This document shows, piece by piece, positions 10,927 to 19,727 of a DNA stretch of 64,000 nucleotides. Source of the DNA: Acinetobacter sp. ANC 3813 (GTDB lineage Bacteria; Pseudomonadota; Gammaproteobacteria; Pseudomonadales; Moraxellaceae); the NCBI RefSeq assembly GCF_002135435.1, contig NZ_NEGK01000007.1, forward strand, positions 181,780-245,779, read 5' to 3'. Positions within the stretch are counted from its first letter, which is position 1. The number at the start of each line of letters is the position of its first letter. A program made the position numbers and the translations under genes. The notes under the pieces were generated by a model. The model saw only the letters and a list, made by a program, of their open reading frames with translations, ran no database searches and was not told where the DNA came from.

Positions 10927-10957
10927 CAAAAAAAAGCCTATCCAAGGAGGATAGGCC
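10927..10957 (-). terminator. Hairpin with U tract on the minus strand only
   Basis: GCCTATCC (10936-10943) pairs with GGATAGGC (10949-10956) around a 5-nt loop. The A-run at 10928-10935 precedes it, so the minus-strand transcript has the U tract. It could end transcription coming from map (stop at 11196) and protect the LysR gene from antisense readthrough. The rest of 10958-11195 shows nothing recognisable. Confidence 0.6.
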
Positions 10958-11195
10958 GAAACTTTAAAACCAGAAACTACAGCAGAATCTGTAGCTGAGA
11001 TAATACGCATGTTGGTTAATTTTCATAAATAGAAAATTATTCTTAGTGCAAAATCATAAATTCTTAAAAACCAAATAAATCAAAGCTCTAGCAAATACAA
11101 CTTATTGTTAAAACATATTTGTACAATTTTAAGCCAACACTTTTAGACTAAAGTCGTAAATATATTAACTAATTTCGTAATTGATTTACGTTTTA

Positions 11196-11990
11196 TCAAA
11201 TTTCTGGATATGCACCCGTTCCTTCAGGCCAAGGAGACAGCAGCTCAAAACCGTCATCCGTTATTGCAACCATATGCTCCCATTGCGCTGACAGCGAATG
11301 GTCTGCTGTTACAACAGTCCAGCCATCTTTCAGCTCTTTGGTGCGCGCCTTGCCTGCATTCACCATCGGTTCAATAGTAAAGACCATGCCTTTTTTCAGC
11401 ACCATGCCTTGCCCTGGTTGTCCATAATGCAGAATATTCGGCTGCTCATGATAAATCTTGCCGATCCCATGCCCGCAATATTCGCGCACAATCGTATAGC
11501 CTTCTCGCTGCGCTACGCTTTGGATGGCAAAGCCAATATCCCCCAATGTTGCACCAGGCTTTACAGCATGAATGCCTGCCACCATAGCTTTATAAGTAGT
11601 ATCGACTAGACGTTTCGCCTCAGGCTTAATCGTGCCTACATAATACATGCGGCTGGTATCGCCAAAATAGCCATCTTTAATAATGGCAACATCAATATTA
11701 ATAATATCACCTTCATTCAGCACAGTATTCGCGGAAGGAATGCCATGGCAAACCACTTCATTTGGAGAGATACAGGTTGTCTTGGTATAACCGTAATAGC
11801 CAACATTGGCTGGCGTAACCTGCAAGGTATTCACAATAAAATCATTGCAGATGTCGTCTAAGTATTCCGTCGTTACACCCGGCTTCACATAGGCTCCAAT
11901 CATCTCCAACACTTGCGCAGCTAAACGGCCTGAGATCCTCAGTTTTTCGATATCTTGCTCAGTTTTAATGGTGACAGTGGAAGCTCTCAT
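11196..11990 (-). CDS. map: Methionine aminopeptidase type I
   Basis: A 264-aa cytosolic metalloprotease that removes the initiator Met from nascent proteins. The metal ligands are present as D100 and D111 (NIDVAIIKDGYFGDTSR), H174 (CGHGIG), E207 (FTIEPM) and E238 (QWEHM). The substrate-binding His is H82 (CHGIPS). The length matches the class. A good Shine-Dalgarno sequence, AAGAGG, precedes the ATG, and a consensus -10 TATAAT lies on the minus strand at 12018-12023. It is not next to rpsB or the ribosomal clusters, so it stands alone here. Confidence 0.96.
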   Translation of the reverse strand: MRASTVTIKTEQDIEKLRISGRLAAQVLEMIGAYVKPGVTTEYLDDICNDFIVNTLQVTPANVGYYGYTKTTCISPNEVVCHGIPSANTVLNEGDIINIDVAIIKDGYFGDTSRMYYVGTIKPEAKRLVDTTYKAMVAGIHAVKPGATLGDIGFAIQSVAQREGYTIVREYCGHGIGKIYHEQPNILHYGQPGQGMVLKKGMVFTIEPMVNAGKARTKELKDGWTVVTADHSLSAQWEHMVAITDDGFELLSPWPEGTGAYPEI

Positions 11991-12017
11991 TACGACATCC
12001 TCTTATAAGATGGACAG

Positions 12018-12023
12018 ATTATA
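12018..12023 (-). promoter_or_regulatory. -10 element (TATAAT) of the map promoter
   Basis: The minus strand reads TATAAT about 28 bases upstream of the map start codon, a plausible distance for a -10 box. The -35 region is AT-rich and poorly matched. The rest of 12024-12343 holds GCCCT/AGGGC hairpins (12054-12068) and the unmarked promoter region of brnQ. Confidence 0.5.
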
Positions 12024-12343
12024 GACCTTTTTAAATTATTTTGTTTTTTCATCGCCCTGCAATAGGGCTATAACGCCCTAATTCGGGCCGCTGCTGTTTG
12101 AATTACAGACAAACAACAATTTGGGATTCTTTGAGAGAATAAGCACAATGCAAAGTTATTCAGAAAGTTTATTCATATTTTCTTAACGATTATCAAGCAT
12201 ATAGTTCAACCCGAATTTTACCCGCAAATACATTAGCCATTGATATTATAAAAAAAATTCATAGCACTGATAAAATAAACACCAAAAACCGCCTAAATTG
12301 CACTAAAATTGCCGACTTCAATTGCTTCATCTCCCTTTTACTT

Positions 12344-13630
12344 ATGACAAATCTCCGTACTAGAGATATTATTGCCTTAGGTTTTATGACCTTTGCCCTA
12401 TTTATTGGCGCCGGCAATATTATCTTTCCACCGATTGTCGCACAGCAAGCCGGTGAACATGTATGGCTTGCTGCTTTCGGTTTCTTAATCACTGCAGTTG
12501 GCTTACCTGTAATTACGATTGTTGCATTGTCGCGTGTAGAAGGTTCCATTCAGCTATTAAGCTCGCCCCTAGGCAAAGCAGCCAGTATTGTACTGACTGT
12601 CATCTGCTATTTAGCTGTTGGCCCTTTATTTGCTACTCCGCGTACTGCAACAGTTTCTTATGAAATTGGCTTCTCATCATATTTTGGTGAATCCTCCAAT
12701 AGTTTGCTGATTTACAGCATTATCTATTTTTCTTTAGTCACAATCGTATCGCTGTATCCAAATAAAATCTTAGACACTGTGGGATATTTTCTATCGCCTT
12801 TGAAAATCCTCGGTTTGGTGATTTTAGGTCTATCAGCCTTCTTTATTCCTGCGGGCGCGATTCAACCTGCGATCAACAATTATGTTGCCAGCCCTGTTTC
12901 TGAAGGTATTGTTAATGGTTATCTGACCATGGACACTTTAGGCGCATTGGTTTTCGGTATTGTGATTGTTAAAGCGATTACTTCCCGCGGTGTGACTGAT
13001 AAAAAACTGGTGACCAAATACGCCGTAATTGCCAGCATTATTTCTGGTATTGGCCTAACACTGGTATATGTCAGCTTATTTAAATTAGGCATGGGCAGCC
13101 ATGAAATTGCTCCAAATGCAGCCAACGGCGCAGTAATCCTGCACGCATACGTTCAGCACGCATTTGGTACGATGGGCGCTTATTTCCTTTCAGCGATGAT
13201 TTTTGTTGCTTGTATGGTCACGGCGATTGGCCTGACATGTGCATGCGCAGAATACTTCTCGAACCTGACCAAGATTTCATATAAAACATTTGTATTTATT
13301 CTTGTTGGTTCAGCGCTGTTTGTTTCTAACCTAGGCCTGACCAAACTGATTGCAGTTTCAGTTCCTGTTTTAAGCGCAATTTATCCGCCGGCTATTGTTG
13401 TTATTTTACTGAGCTTCCTGACTAAATTCTGGAACAATCCTTCTCGCGTTATTACCCCTGTTACTGCGATTGCGTTGATTTTCGGTATTTTTGACGGATT
13501 AAAAGTCGCTGGTTTTGAATTGCCTGCACTGCTGCAAAATTTGCCTTTGAATGAACAAAACCTCGCATGGTTTATTCCTTCAGTAATTGTATTAGTGATA
13601 GCTGCAGTGATCGACAAAGTTAGAAAATAA
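12344..13630 (+). CDS. brnQ: Branched-chain amino acid:cation symporter BrnQ
   Basis: A 428-aa LIVCS-family carrier with about 12 membrane segments. The family start MTFALFIGAGNIIFPPIVA, then FATPRTATVSYEIG and TSRGVTDKKLV, are characteristic. It imports Leu, Ile and Val with Na+ or H+. No Shine-Dalgarno sequence is visible before the ATG (CTCCCTTTTACTT). No terminator was found close to the stop codon. Confidence 0.94.
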   Translation: MTNLRTRDIIALGFMTFALFIGAGNIIFPPIVAQQAGEHVWLAAFGFLITAVGLPVITIVALSRVEGSIQLLSSPLGKAASIVLTVICYLAVGPLFATPRTATVSYEIGFSSYFGESSNSLLIYSIIYFSLVTIVSLYPNKILDTVGYFLSPLKILGLVILGLSAFFIPAGAIQPAINNYVASPVSEGIVNGYLTMDTLGALVFGIVIVKAITSRGVTDKKLVTKYAVIASIISGIGLTLVYVSLFKLGMGSHEIAPNAANGAVILHAYVQHAFGTMGAYFLSAMIFVACMVTAIGLTCACAEYFSNLTKISYKTFVFILVGSALFVSNLGLTKLIAVSVPVLSAIYPPAIVVILLSFLTKFWNNPSRVITPVTAIALIFGIFDGLKVAGFELPALLQNLPLNEQNLAWFIPSVIVLVIAAVIDKVRK

Positions 13631-14194
13631 ACCTCTAACCCTGTTCAGTATACAAAATCAGAGTTTTACCCAAACGATGATTTTTTAATGACCAATAAAT
13701 GTCATGTTTTATCCAAATATGCTTTTATTTGTCGCACTGTTCTGCTCCACTAGCAAATAAATTATCTAAATCCGTTTTCTGTATAAATTTGAAACAATTA
13801 CTTACAACAAAACATCCCAGAAAACTGCTCATTAAAATAATTAAAATTCAACTACTTTAGTCTAAACAACGCTTACATTTTATCCATCTTTACTGCATAA
13901 ATAACGCATAAGCTTATTGGTTCTGCAAAACGATGTGCTTGGTACATATATTGCTTAGTTCTTATATCACTGAAAGATTGAGTATTTTTAATTTTCTATC
14001 TCAAGACAAATGAATAGCTTTAAGATTTCAGTCAATGATGGCGTTATCATCTATATGAAATGAACTAACATAGATATATGACAAAATCATGACATTTACT
14101 ATTGAAATGCTTTGAAATAAGCAGTACAACAGTAAATGAATAGCTTACTAAAACAATCAGGTTTTAGTGAAAAACAACAAAAGGAGGGGTGGAG
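13631..14194. other. 564-bp AT-rich intergenic region
   Basis: No coding frame or terminator is convincing here. The 13-bp string AAATGAATAGCTT occurs twice, at 14008-14020 and 14134-14146, upstream of the small membrane protein gene. It may be a direct-repeat regulatory site or chance in AT-rich DNA. Confidence 0.4.
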
Positions 14195-14437
14195 ATGTTA
14201 TCAGTACATTTCAATAAAGAATTATTCATTAACGCTCTGAAAGCCAATAAACATATGGTGACCTTTTTGAGCACCACTATTGCGCTGATGCTTACGTTAT
14301 TAATTCAAGGCTTAATGCAAGGAAACTTAAGACTTGAATATTTCGGCTATGCAGTCGTCGTCTCATTTGCCTTTTACCTATGGGCCGTCATTGATGAGAA
14401 GTTTCGACAGCAGAAATGCTCAGACTATGTAAAATAA
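14195..14437 (+). CDS. Small membrane protein, 80 aa, unknown function
   Basis: The ATG at 14195 is chosen because AAGGAGG (14181-14187) sits at ideal distance, one of the strongest ribosome-binding sites in the window. An earlier GTG at 14189 overlaps the Shine-Dalgarno region. The product has two hydrophobic segments, FLSTTIALMLTLLIQG (about residues 25-41) and YFGYAVVVSFAFYLWAV (about 49-67), with a charged C-tail. No family is recognised. The strong translation signal argues that it is real. Confidence 0.65.
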   Translation: MLSVHFNKELFINALKANKHMVTFLSTTIALMLTLLIQGLMQGNLRLEYFGYAVVVSFAFYLWAVIDEKFRQQKCSDYVK

Positions 14438-14443
14438 GATTGA

Positions 14444-14467
14444 AGATGGATGATTCGTCATCCATCT
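14444..14467. other. UUCG-capped 10-bp hairpin after the small membrane protein gene
   Basis: AGATGGATGA (14444-14453), loop TTCG, and TCATCCATCT (14458-14467) pair perfectly. The following run is A12, not T, so on the plus strand it is not a standard terminator. It may be a 3' stabilising or processing hairpin. Confidence 0.55.
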
Positions 14468-14637
14468 AAAAAAAAAAAAGAATATATTTCTATAAACCAA
14501 CACCCAGCCTCCCCTCTGTACACTCGCCCCTTAGCCTTTCGCTCTATTCTCTAGTTTTAAATATACAGCTTAGCCATCATAAAAATACTCACTTTTTTCT
14601 AAACCGCATATCTGCATTACACAAAAGAATCAGACTT

Positions 14638-15102
14638 TTAAGACCATAACTTTAATGCCGCACCCAGCAGTAAAATAGCCGTTGCACCGAGTTCACTCAC
14701 GATCAGCATAAACATGGCAGCACTGAGCATCCAAGCAGGTAAAGTCAGTTTTTTGCCCAAAGTATGCGGCGCTTTAAATTGATTAGTTGTGTCTTTTAAA
14801 AAGCCGTGCAAGATATAGCTCAATATAGAAAAGCTAAAAAATACAAGGTTGATCAATACACAAAACAAATTAAGCTGTGCCGAAAATACCGAAAAATAAG
14901 CCAATACTGCCAGAATCAGTGAGGCTGGCGCATACAGCAGACTGCTGCGGTGCGCGATATCTACATAATAATGCGCTCTAGACTGCACAGATTGACGTAT
15001 CTGCCAATATTTCCATACACCTGTAAGCATGCCCACCCATAGAAAAATACCGCTGAATATAATCGCCCAGCGAACTGACTGGTCCAATTGTGCAACATCC
15101 AT
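14638..15102 (-). CDS. Four-TM inner-membrane protein, unknown
   Basis: The 154-aa product has four hydrophobic segments: WAIIFSGIFLWVGMLTGVW, LLYAPASLILAVLAYFSVF, LFCVLINLVFFSFSILSYIL and a C-terminal one ending in LLLGAALKLWS. A polar loop RQSVQSRAHYYVDIAHRSS separates the first two. I do not recognise the family. The gene is divergent from an alpha/beta hydrolase gene and has no close partner on its strand. Confidence 0.7.
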   Translation of the reverse strand: MDVAQLDQSVRWAIIFSGIFLWVGMLTGVWKYWQIRQSVQSRAHYYVDIAHRSSLLYAPASLILAVLAYFSVFSAQLNLFCVLINLVFFSFSILSYILHGFLKDTTNQFKAPHTLGKKLTLPAWMLSAAMFMLIVSELGATAILLLGAALKLWS

Positions 15103-15240
15103 TTAAATTTCCTTTCTTTTTATGCTCAATATGTTGTCATCATAAACAGTAGCTTTGACTTTTTAGTCACGATTTATTCAAGTTTCTTTTTGGAACTCAT
15201 GTACAGTAAAGTAAGAAGCAGTAAATACAAAGCAAATACT

Positions 15241-16101
15241 ATGTCTCAATTTGAACAACTCCAAATTATATGCAGTGACAGCTATCAGCTGAGCGCACGC
15301 TTTTATTCAGCACAAACTGAACAAAAACAGCACTACCCGATTCTCATTTGCCCAGCTACAGGCATTACCAAACAATTTTACAATAGCTTTGCAACGTGGC
15401 TCAGCACACAAGGATACGATGTTTTAGTCTTTGATTTCCGTGGCATTGGTGACTCTTTATACGGTCCGTTAAGCAAATCCAAGGCCAGTATTGTGCAATG
15501 GGGGCAATTAGACATCCCTGCCGCTATCAATGTATTGCTGCAAAAAACGTCGGCTGAAAAAGTGTTGCTGATTGGCCATAGCGCAGGCGGGCAGCTGTTG
15601 GGCATTGTGCCAAACTACAACAAAGTAGCCAAAGTTGTCGCAGTTTCAGGCTCTACGGGTCACGTCAAAGGTTTAAAAGGACGCACCAAACTGCTTGCGC
15701 CCCTTATGTTTAAGGGAATTTTCCCTATTGCCCGCCACACACTCGGCTACGGGCCAACCAATGCGATTGGTATGGGTGAAAATTTACCTAAAGATGTTGC
15801 TCGCGAATGGGCGCAATTCTGCAGCAAACCCGGTTATGTGATCAATGCCATTGGTAAAACAGTACAGGAAGATTTTCATCCGCTGATCCAAACACCTATT
15901 ACAGCACTGTGGTCGTCTGACGACGAAATCGCAACCTATGCCAATGTAAAAGATCTGCTGCGTCTATATCCAAACGCCCCTACAGAAATGATTGAGCTGA
16001 AACCTGCCCAATATGGCCACAAAGGGATTGGACACATGATGATGTTTAAATCATCACACCAAAATTTATGGCCGGTGATCGCACAGCAGCTGAGTACTTA
16101 A
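15241..16101 (+). CDS. Alpha/beta hydrolase, serine aminopeptidase-like
   Basis: The ATG at 15241 gives a 286-aa protein. The open frame extends further upstream, but that part is hydrophobic and non-homologous-looking, and overlaps the start of the divergent gene. Features are PILICPATGITKQFY (oxyanion region), VLVFDFRGIGDS, the nucleophile elbow GHSAGGQ near residue 113, an Asp in LWSSDDEIA and a His in GHKGIGHMM near 270. This is the COG4757-like hydrolase group. Two terminator-like hairpins follow. The substrate is unknown. Confidence 0.8.
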   Translation: MSQFEQLQIICSDSYQLSARFYSAQTEQKQHYPILICPATGITKQFYNSFATWLSTQGYDVLVFDFRGIGDSLYGPLSKSKASIVQWGQLDIPAAINVLLQKTSAEKVLLIGHSAGGQLLGIVPNYNKVAKVVAVSGSTGHVKGLKGRTKLLAPLMFKGIFPIARHTLGYGPTNAIGMGENLPKDVAREWAQFCSKPGYVINAIGKTVQEDFHPLIQTPITALWSSDDEIATYANVKDLLRLYPNAPTEMIELKPAQYGHKGIGHMMMFKSSHQNLWPVIAQQLST

Positions 16102-16142
16102 ACCGCACAGCCGAGAAAGGATCTGGCCGTATATACGCTTTA

Positions 16143-16179
16143 CCCCGCCTTTTCAATAATCCGGAATGGCGGGCTTTTT
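16143..16179 (+). terminator. Intrinsic terminator of the hydrolase gene
   Basis: CCCGCC (16144-16149) pairs with GGCGGG (16168-16173) across an 18-nt loop, followed by CTTTTTA. It lies about 40 bases after the stop codon. Confidence 0.65.
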
Positions 16180-16222
16180 AATTCTGACAGAGTTATTTTC
16201 TAAATATGCATATCTCAAAGCA

Positions 16223-16275
16223 AAAATGCACACAGCAGCCATGCAGTACCCCTGCTTAGCCGCTGTGTGCATTTT
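16223..16275. repeat. Long perfect hairpin between the hydrolase and Lrp genes
   Basis: AAAATGCACACAGC (16223-16236) pairs perfectly with 16262-16275 (14 bp). The 25-nt loop carries its own GCAG/CTGC mini-stem (16243-16255). Four T residues close the right arm. It may be a second bidirectional terminator, a leader element for the Lrp-type gene, or an sRNA 3' end. Confidence 0.5.
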
Positions 16276-16431
16276 ACCTTGACCAGTAACCCAACCAGTC
16301 AAGTTTTCATATGGCTATATTAACGCCAATCATGCAAATAGGTTTGCTGTTTTTCTGCCTTATGCCAATTTTTACAGAATAAATATGCTATAAATAGCTT
16401 TAATTCAGAAAATTCTTTTGCAGAGTGTTTT

Positions 16432-16917
16432 ATGGGCGAAAATAATTACAGCTTAGACAAAATTGACCGCCGTATTCTTTCTGAACTGCGTTTAGATGGC
16501 CGTTTGACTGTCACCCAATTGGCGGAAAAAGTAGGCCTATCCTCTTCTCCCTGCTGGACACGCCTAAAGCGCTTAGAATCCTTAAATATTATTGAAGGCT
16601 ATACGGCCAATATTAACGCCAAAGCGATTGGCATTAATGAGCTATTTTTTATTGAAATCACACTTGAACGCCATGATGATGAAATTTTGGATCAGTTCAG
16701 TGAAGCCTTAGCCAACATGCCCGAAGTGATTGAAGCGCATTTGGTGACCGGTGATTATGATTATTTGGTCAAAGTCGCGGTCAAAAATTCAGAGCATTAT
16801 GAACGCTTCTTGCGCAAGAACCTTTATAAAATGAAAGGCGTGCGCCATACCCGCTCGATCTTTGCACTCAGACCCTTAAAGTTAGCAAATAATGCCGATT
16901 TAATGATGATCGAATAA
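16432..16917 (+). CDS. Lrp/AsnC family transcriptional regulator
   Basis: A 161-aa feast/famine regulator. The N-terminal AsnC helix-turn-helix is at about residues 7-65 (DKIDRRILSELRLDGR, LAEKVGLSSSPCWTRLKRLE). The C-terminal RAM/ligand domain contains VIEAHLVTGDYDYLVKVAV. Its length fits the family. It is probably octameric and responds to an amino acid, which one cannot be told. Its neighbours give no clear target. Confidence 0.92.
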   Translation: MGENNYSLDKIDRRILSELRLDGRLTVTQLAEKVGLSSSPCWTRLKRLESLNIIEGYTANINAKAIGINELFFIEITLERHDDEILDQFSEALANMPEVIEAHLVTGDYDYLVKVAVKNSEHYERFLRKNLYKMKGVRHTRSIFALRPLKLANNADLMMIE

Positions 16918-17085
16918 TTCTCACTCCATATTATTGAATTAAATTACAAAACAAACTTTTAATACGCGCCTATCTATACTTCTCAGCACAACACTAGACT
17001 TAAATTATGCGCCTCGCATACATGAAGCGGCAAATAACTGTCAAAGTGCTGAGCAACCGCAAGCAAATGCTCGTTAAATAGTAAG

Positions 17086-17209
17086 TTATAGGATGATATT
17101 TCTGAAAAAGATTTAGATTTATGTTCTAATACACTTAGTATGAGATGAGCCTTATATGAGTATCACGCGAGTGATACGACTAGCCCCCTTAATTGGGGGC
17201 TTTTTATTG
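17086..17209 (+). ncRNA. Candidate small RNA with two hairpins and a strong terminator
   Basis: A possible -10 (TTATAG, 17086-17091) is followed about 70 bases later by the perfect hairpin GTATCAC/GTGATAC with a GCGA loop (17160-17177). The terminator AGCCCCC (17182-17188)/GGGGGCT (17195-17201) plus TTTTTATT comes next. No reading frame explains it. The Lrp stop is 265 bases upstream and the next gene is convergent. It could also be a distant Lrp-gene terminator. The -35 is poor. Confidence 0.4.
17182..17208 (+). terminator. Strong intrinsic terminator
   Basis: A 7-bp G:C-rich stem with a 6-nt loop (TTAATT) and a U-rich tail. It is placed between the Lrp-type gene and the convergent Sel1 gene, and ends either a long Lrp 3' UTR or the candidate sRNA. 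Confidence 0.85.
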
Positions 17210-17276
17210 TCTGTATGTCGACTTATAAAATGAATTAGAGATGAATACATACATTTTGGATTTAGCGTGCTAAGTC

Positions 17277-18185
17277 TTATTTCTGTTTAGATGATGCTAT
17301 ATACGCAGCCGCTTCATCTTCATCATGAACTTGCTTGTACCATTTAACGGCCATGGCCTGATCTTTCTTCACCCCCAAGCCTTTTGCATACATGCGGCCT
17401 AGAAATAATTTAGCATAGTAGTCGTCTTGTAGAGCAGCAGACTTACACCACTGAAATGCGCTTTCATAATCCTGCTTCAATGGATGCGTACCATCAAAAT
17501 AGAAACGGCAAATATTAAACTGAGCAACGGATTCGCCTTTTTGAGCTGCTTCCAAATAGTATTTTAGTGCTTTGGTATTATCCTGAGCTGTGCCTTCTCC
17601 CTCCTCATACATAAGGCCTAAATTCAGCTTAGCGTTGCGGTCACCCGTATTTGCAGCTTTCTCATACCAGTAAAATGACTTGTTTAGATCTTTGGCTGTT
17701 TTGCTTTCACTTTCACCCGTACGATAAGCCTGAGCCAAGTCAATCATTGCGGGAACATAACTTAGCTCCGCTGCCTGCAGACGCAACTGATTCCCTTTAG
17801 GGATATTCTGCTGAACACCACTGCCTTTGATGTAAGCTTGAGATAAAAGATATATAGCATTTGTAGATTTTTGCGCACTGGCTTTTTGATACCACTCCAC
17901 GGCTTTAAACTTATCTTTGATTGTGCCAATGCCCCAATAATAGGACTCCCCCACACTTATTTGTGCAGGTACATAGCCTTTTTCAGCAGATTCAAGCATC
18001 CAAGCAAAACCTGCTTTTTTGTCCTTCGTGATGCCTTTACCATGGTAAATCAATTGGCCCAGTTCATATTGCGCTTGAGCATTGCCTTTTTGAGCGCTTG
18101 CAATCAATTCTTTAGAATATTCCACAGCATAAAGATTTGCAGAAAATGCACCCATACATAGTGCAAGTAAAAAGTTTTTTATCAT
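17277..18185 (-). CDS. Secreted Sel1-repeat (TPR-like) protein
   Basis: A 302-aa protein with a signal peptide (MIKNFLLALCMGAFSANLYA, cleavage probably after LYA) followed by about seven Sel1-like repeats of roughly 36 residues. Each has the pattern A.Y.LG..Y..G.G...D...A..WY.KAA (for example NTGDRNAKLNLGLMYEEGEG). Such periplasmic solenoids mediate protein-protein contacts, often in envelope or stress signalling. The partner is unknown. It stands alone on its strand and converges with the Lrp region. Confidence 0.88.
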   Translation of the reverse strand: MIKNFLLALCMGAFSANLYAVEYSKELIASAQKGNAQAQYELGQLIYHGKGITKDKKAGFAWMLESAEKGYVPAQISVGESYYWGIGTIKDKFKAVEWYQKASAQKSTNAIYLLSQAYIKGSGVQQNIPKGNQLRLQAAELSYVPAMIDLAQAYRTGESESKTAKDLNKSFYWYEKAANTGDRNAKLNLGLMYEEGEGTAQDNTKALKYYLEAAQKGESVAQFNICRFYFDGTHPLKQDYESAFQWCKSAALQDDYYAKLFLGRMYAKGLGVKKDQAMAVKWYKQVHDEDEAAAYIASSKQK

Positions 18186-18299
18186 TGTGATTTATCATTA
18201 TTCAGAAATTTTCGGCATTATAGTCATTTTCACGATTGACTGAAAATAGTAAATACCGCCGTTTTTACATCTTTGGATTGCAAAACGTTTTAAGCATAA

Positions 18300-18321
18300 A
18301 AAAGCGCCCTTAGGCGCTTCT
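18300..18321 (-). terminator. Intrinsic terminator of gltS
   Basis: AAGCGCC (18302-18308) pairs with GGCGCTT (18313-18319) around a CTTA loop. On the minus strand it is followed by a U-rich tail (TTTTTTATGC). It lies just beyond the hexamer repeat after the gltS stop. Confidence 0.75.
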
Positions 18322-18336
18322 GCTGATTCACCTATT

Positions 18337-18397
18337 CATTAACATTAACATTAACATTAACATTAACATTAACATTAACATTAACATTAACATTAAC
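18337..18397. repeat. Ten tandem copies of a hexanucleotide (CATTAA / TTAATG)
   Basis: An uninterrupted array of ten 6-bp units from 18337 to 18396 plus one base. On the gltS strand each unit is TTAATG and contains an overlapping stop-start TAATG. The gltS stop codon (18393-18395) is the TAA of the first unit. Array length therefore changes only the 3' UTR between the stop and the terminator. It is the only microsatellite this perfect in the window. Confidence 0.95.
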
Positions 18398-19616
18398 CCA
18401 GTATGCCAATTGAAAACTGGATGACAAAGGCATTTACAATATCCACAAAAAACGCGCCTGTCAGCGGAATGATCAGGAAGGCCTTGTGCGATGGACCATA
18501 GGTATTGGTTACCGCTTGAATATTAGCAATGGCTGTTGGCGTTGCGCCAAGGTTAACACCGCACTGTCCTGCACACAGCACCGCTGCATCATAATTTTTC
18601 CCCATGATGCGGAAAGTTACAAAGTATAGATATAGGGCTAAAATTATTGTTTGTACGATTAAAATAATTACTAATGGCCCTGCCAAATCTGCCAGCAGCC
18701 ATAGCTGCAGCGACATGAGCGCCATAGATAAAAACAAAGCCAGTGAACCATTACCAAATACATCTATACAGCGATCGAACATTTTAATTTTAAAACCATG
18801 CTCCAACACGTTGCGCAGGATTACACCGCACATCAATGCCCAAACAAAAGTTGGAAGCTCAAACCACTGTCCTTTTGCAATAGACGCCATAAAATAAGCA
18901 AAGCTGATACAAAGCGCGAACATCCCGAGTGTTTTGACTGCATCATCTGCGGTGATCAGGCGGGTTTCCTGCGGATATTCAAAAGGTGCTGTTTTATCTT
19001 CAGGCGGAATTTCAGCCTGAGTACCATCCCGGACGATTTCTTCTGCAAGGCTAAAGCGGCGGATTAAGAATTTAGCCATTGGACCGCCCATCATACCGCC
19101 AATAACCAAACCAAAGGTTGCACTCGCCATGCCCAAAACAACAGCGCCTTGAATACCATGATCCTGTTCAAAGACTGTGCCCCAAGCGCCTGCTGTACCG
19201 TGCCCTCCTGTTAAAGTCACCGATCCTGTTATGAGACCAATCAATGGATCTAGGCCCAAAACTTTGGCCAGACTAATGCCCACAGTATTTTGGAGAAGGA
19301 CAAATACAACTACACAGGCTAGAAATAAAAGTAAGGATTTTCCGCCCTCGCGAAGCTTGGTCAAGCTTGCGCTCAACCCAACAGATGTAAAGAACATCAG
19401 CATAAAAATTTGCTGAATATTAGCGTCAAAATTTACCGTAATATTGAATTGTTTAAATAAAATATAAGTGATTAGCGCTGCAACCAAACCGCCAGCAACA
19501 GGTTCTGGAATATTGTATTTTTTTAAAATCGAAATTTTGTTTACGACAAAGTAGCCAATAAATAAAACAAGGACTGCAATGACAATCGTCAAAAATGCAT
19601 CTAGCTCATAATTCAT
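18393..19616 (-). CDS. gltS: Sodium/glutamate symporter GltS
   Basis: A 407-aa inner-membrane symporter of the ESS family. The N-terminal stretch SILKKYNIPEPVAGGL is diagnostic. The two pore-loop repeats are visible as GLITGSVTLTGGHGTAGAWG and CAGQCGVNLGATPTAIAN. The ATG at 19616 (MNYELDAF) is chosen over an upstream in-frame start because AAAGGGGA precedes it and the length then matches E. coli GltS (401). Its stop codon is inside the hexamer array. Confidence 0.94.
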   Translation of the reverse strand: MNYELDAFLTIVIAVLVLFIGYFVVNKISILKKYNIPEPVAGGLVAALITYILFKQFNITVNFDANIQQIFMLMFFTSVGLSASLTKLREGGKSLLLFLACVVVFVLLQNTVGISLAKVLGLDPLIGLITGSVTLTGGHGTAGAWGTVFEQDHGIQGAVVLGMASATFGLVIGGMMGGPMAKFLIRRFSLAEEIVRDGTQAEIPPEDKTAPFEYPQETRLITADDAVKTLGMFALCISFAYFMASIAKGQWFELPTFVWALMCGVILRNVLEHGFKIKMFDRCIDVFGNGSLALFLSMALMSLQLWLLADLAGPLVIILIVQTIILALYLYFVTFRIMGKNYDAAVLCAGQCGVNLGATPTAIANIQAVTNTYGPSHKAFLIIPLTGAFFVDIVNAFVIQFSIGILG

Positions 19617-19727
19617 TAAATGTATATCCCCTTTATTTTGTTCATTTTTTATCAAAAAAGGAGGTTTTTTTCAGCTATAAAAGTGTAACGTTCGATTTTG
19701 TATTTTTATTCGCTGTTCATTGATTGC

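Noticed and set aside
15088..15240. Longer version of the alpha/beta hydrolase starting upstream
   Set aside because: The extra 51 residues are hydrophobic, not like the family, and overlap the start of the divergent membrane protein gene.
18337..18397. Possible CRISPR array
   Set aside because: It is a simple 6-bp tandem repeat with no spacers; no repeat-spacer pattern occurs anywhere in the window.
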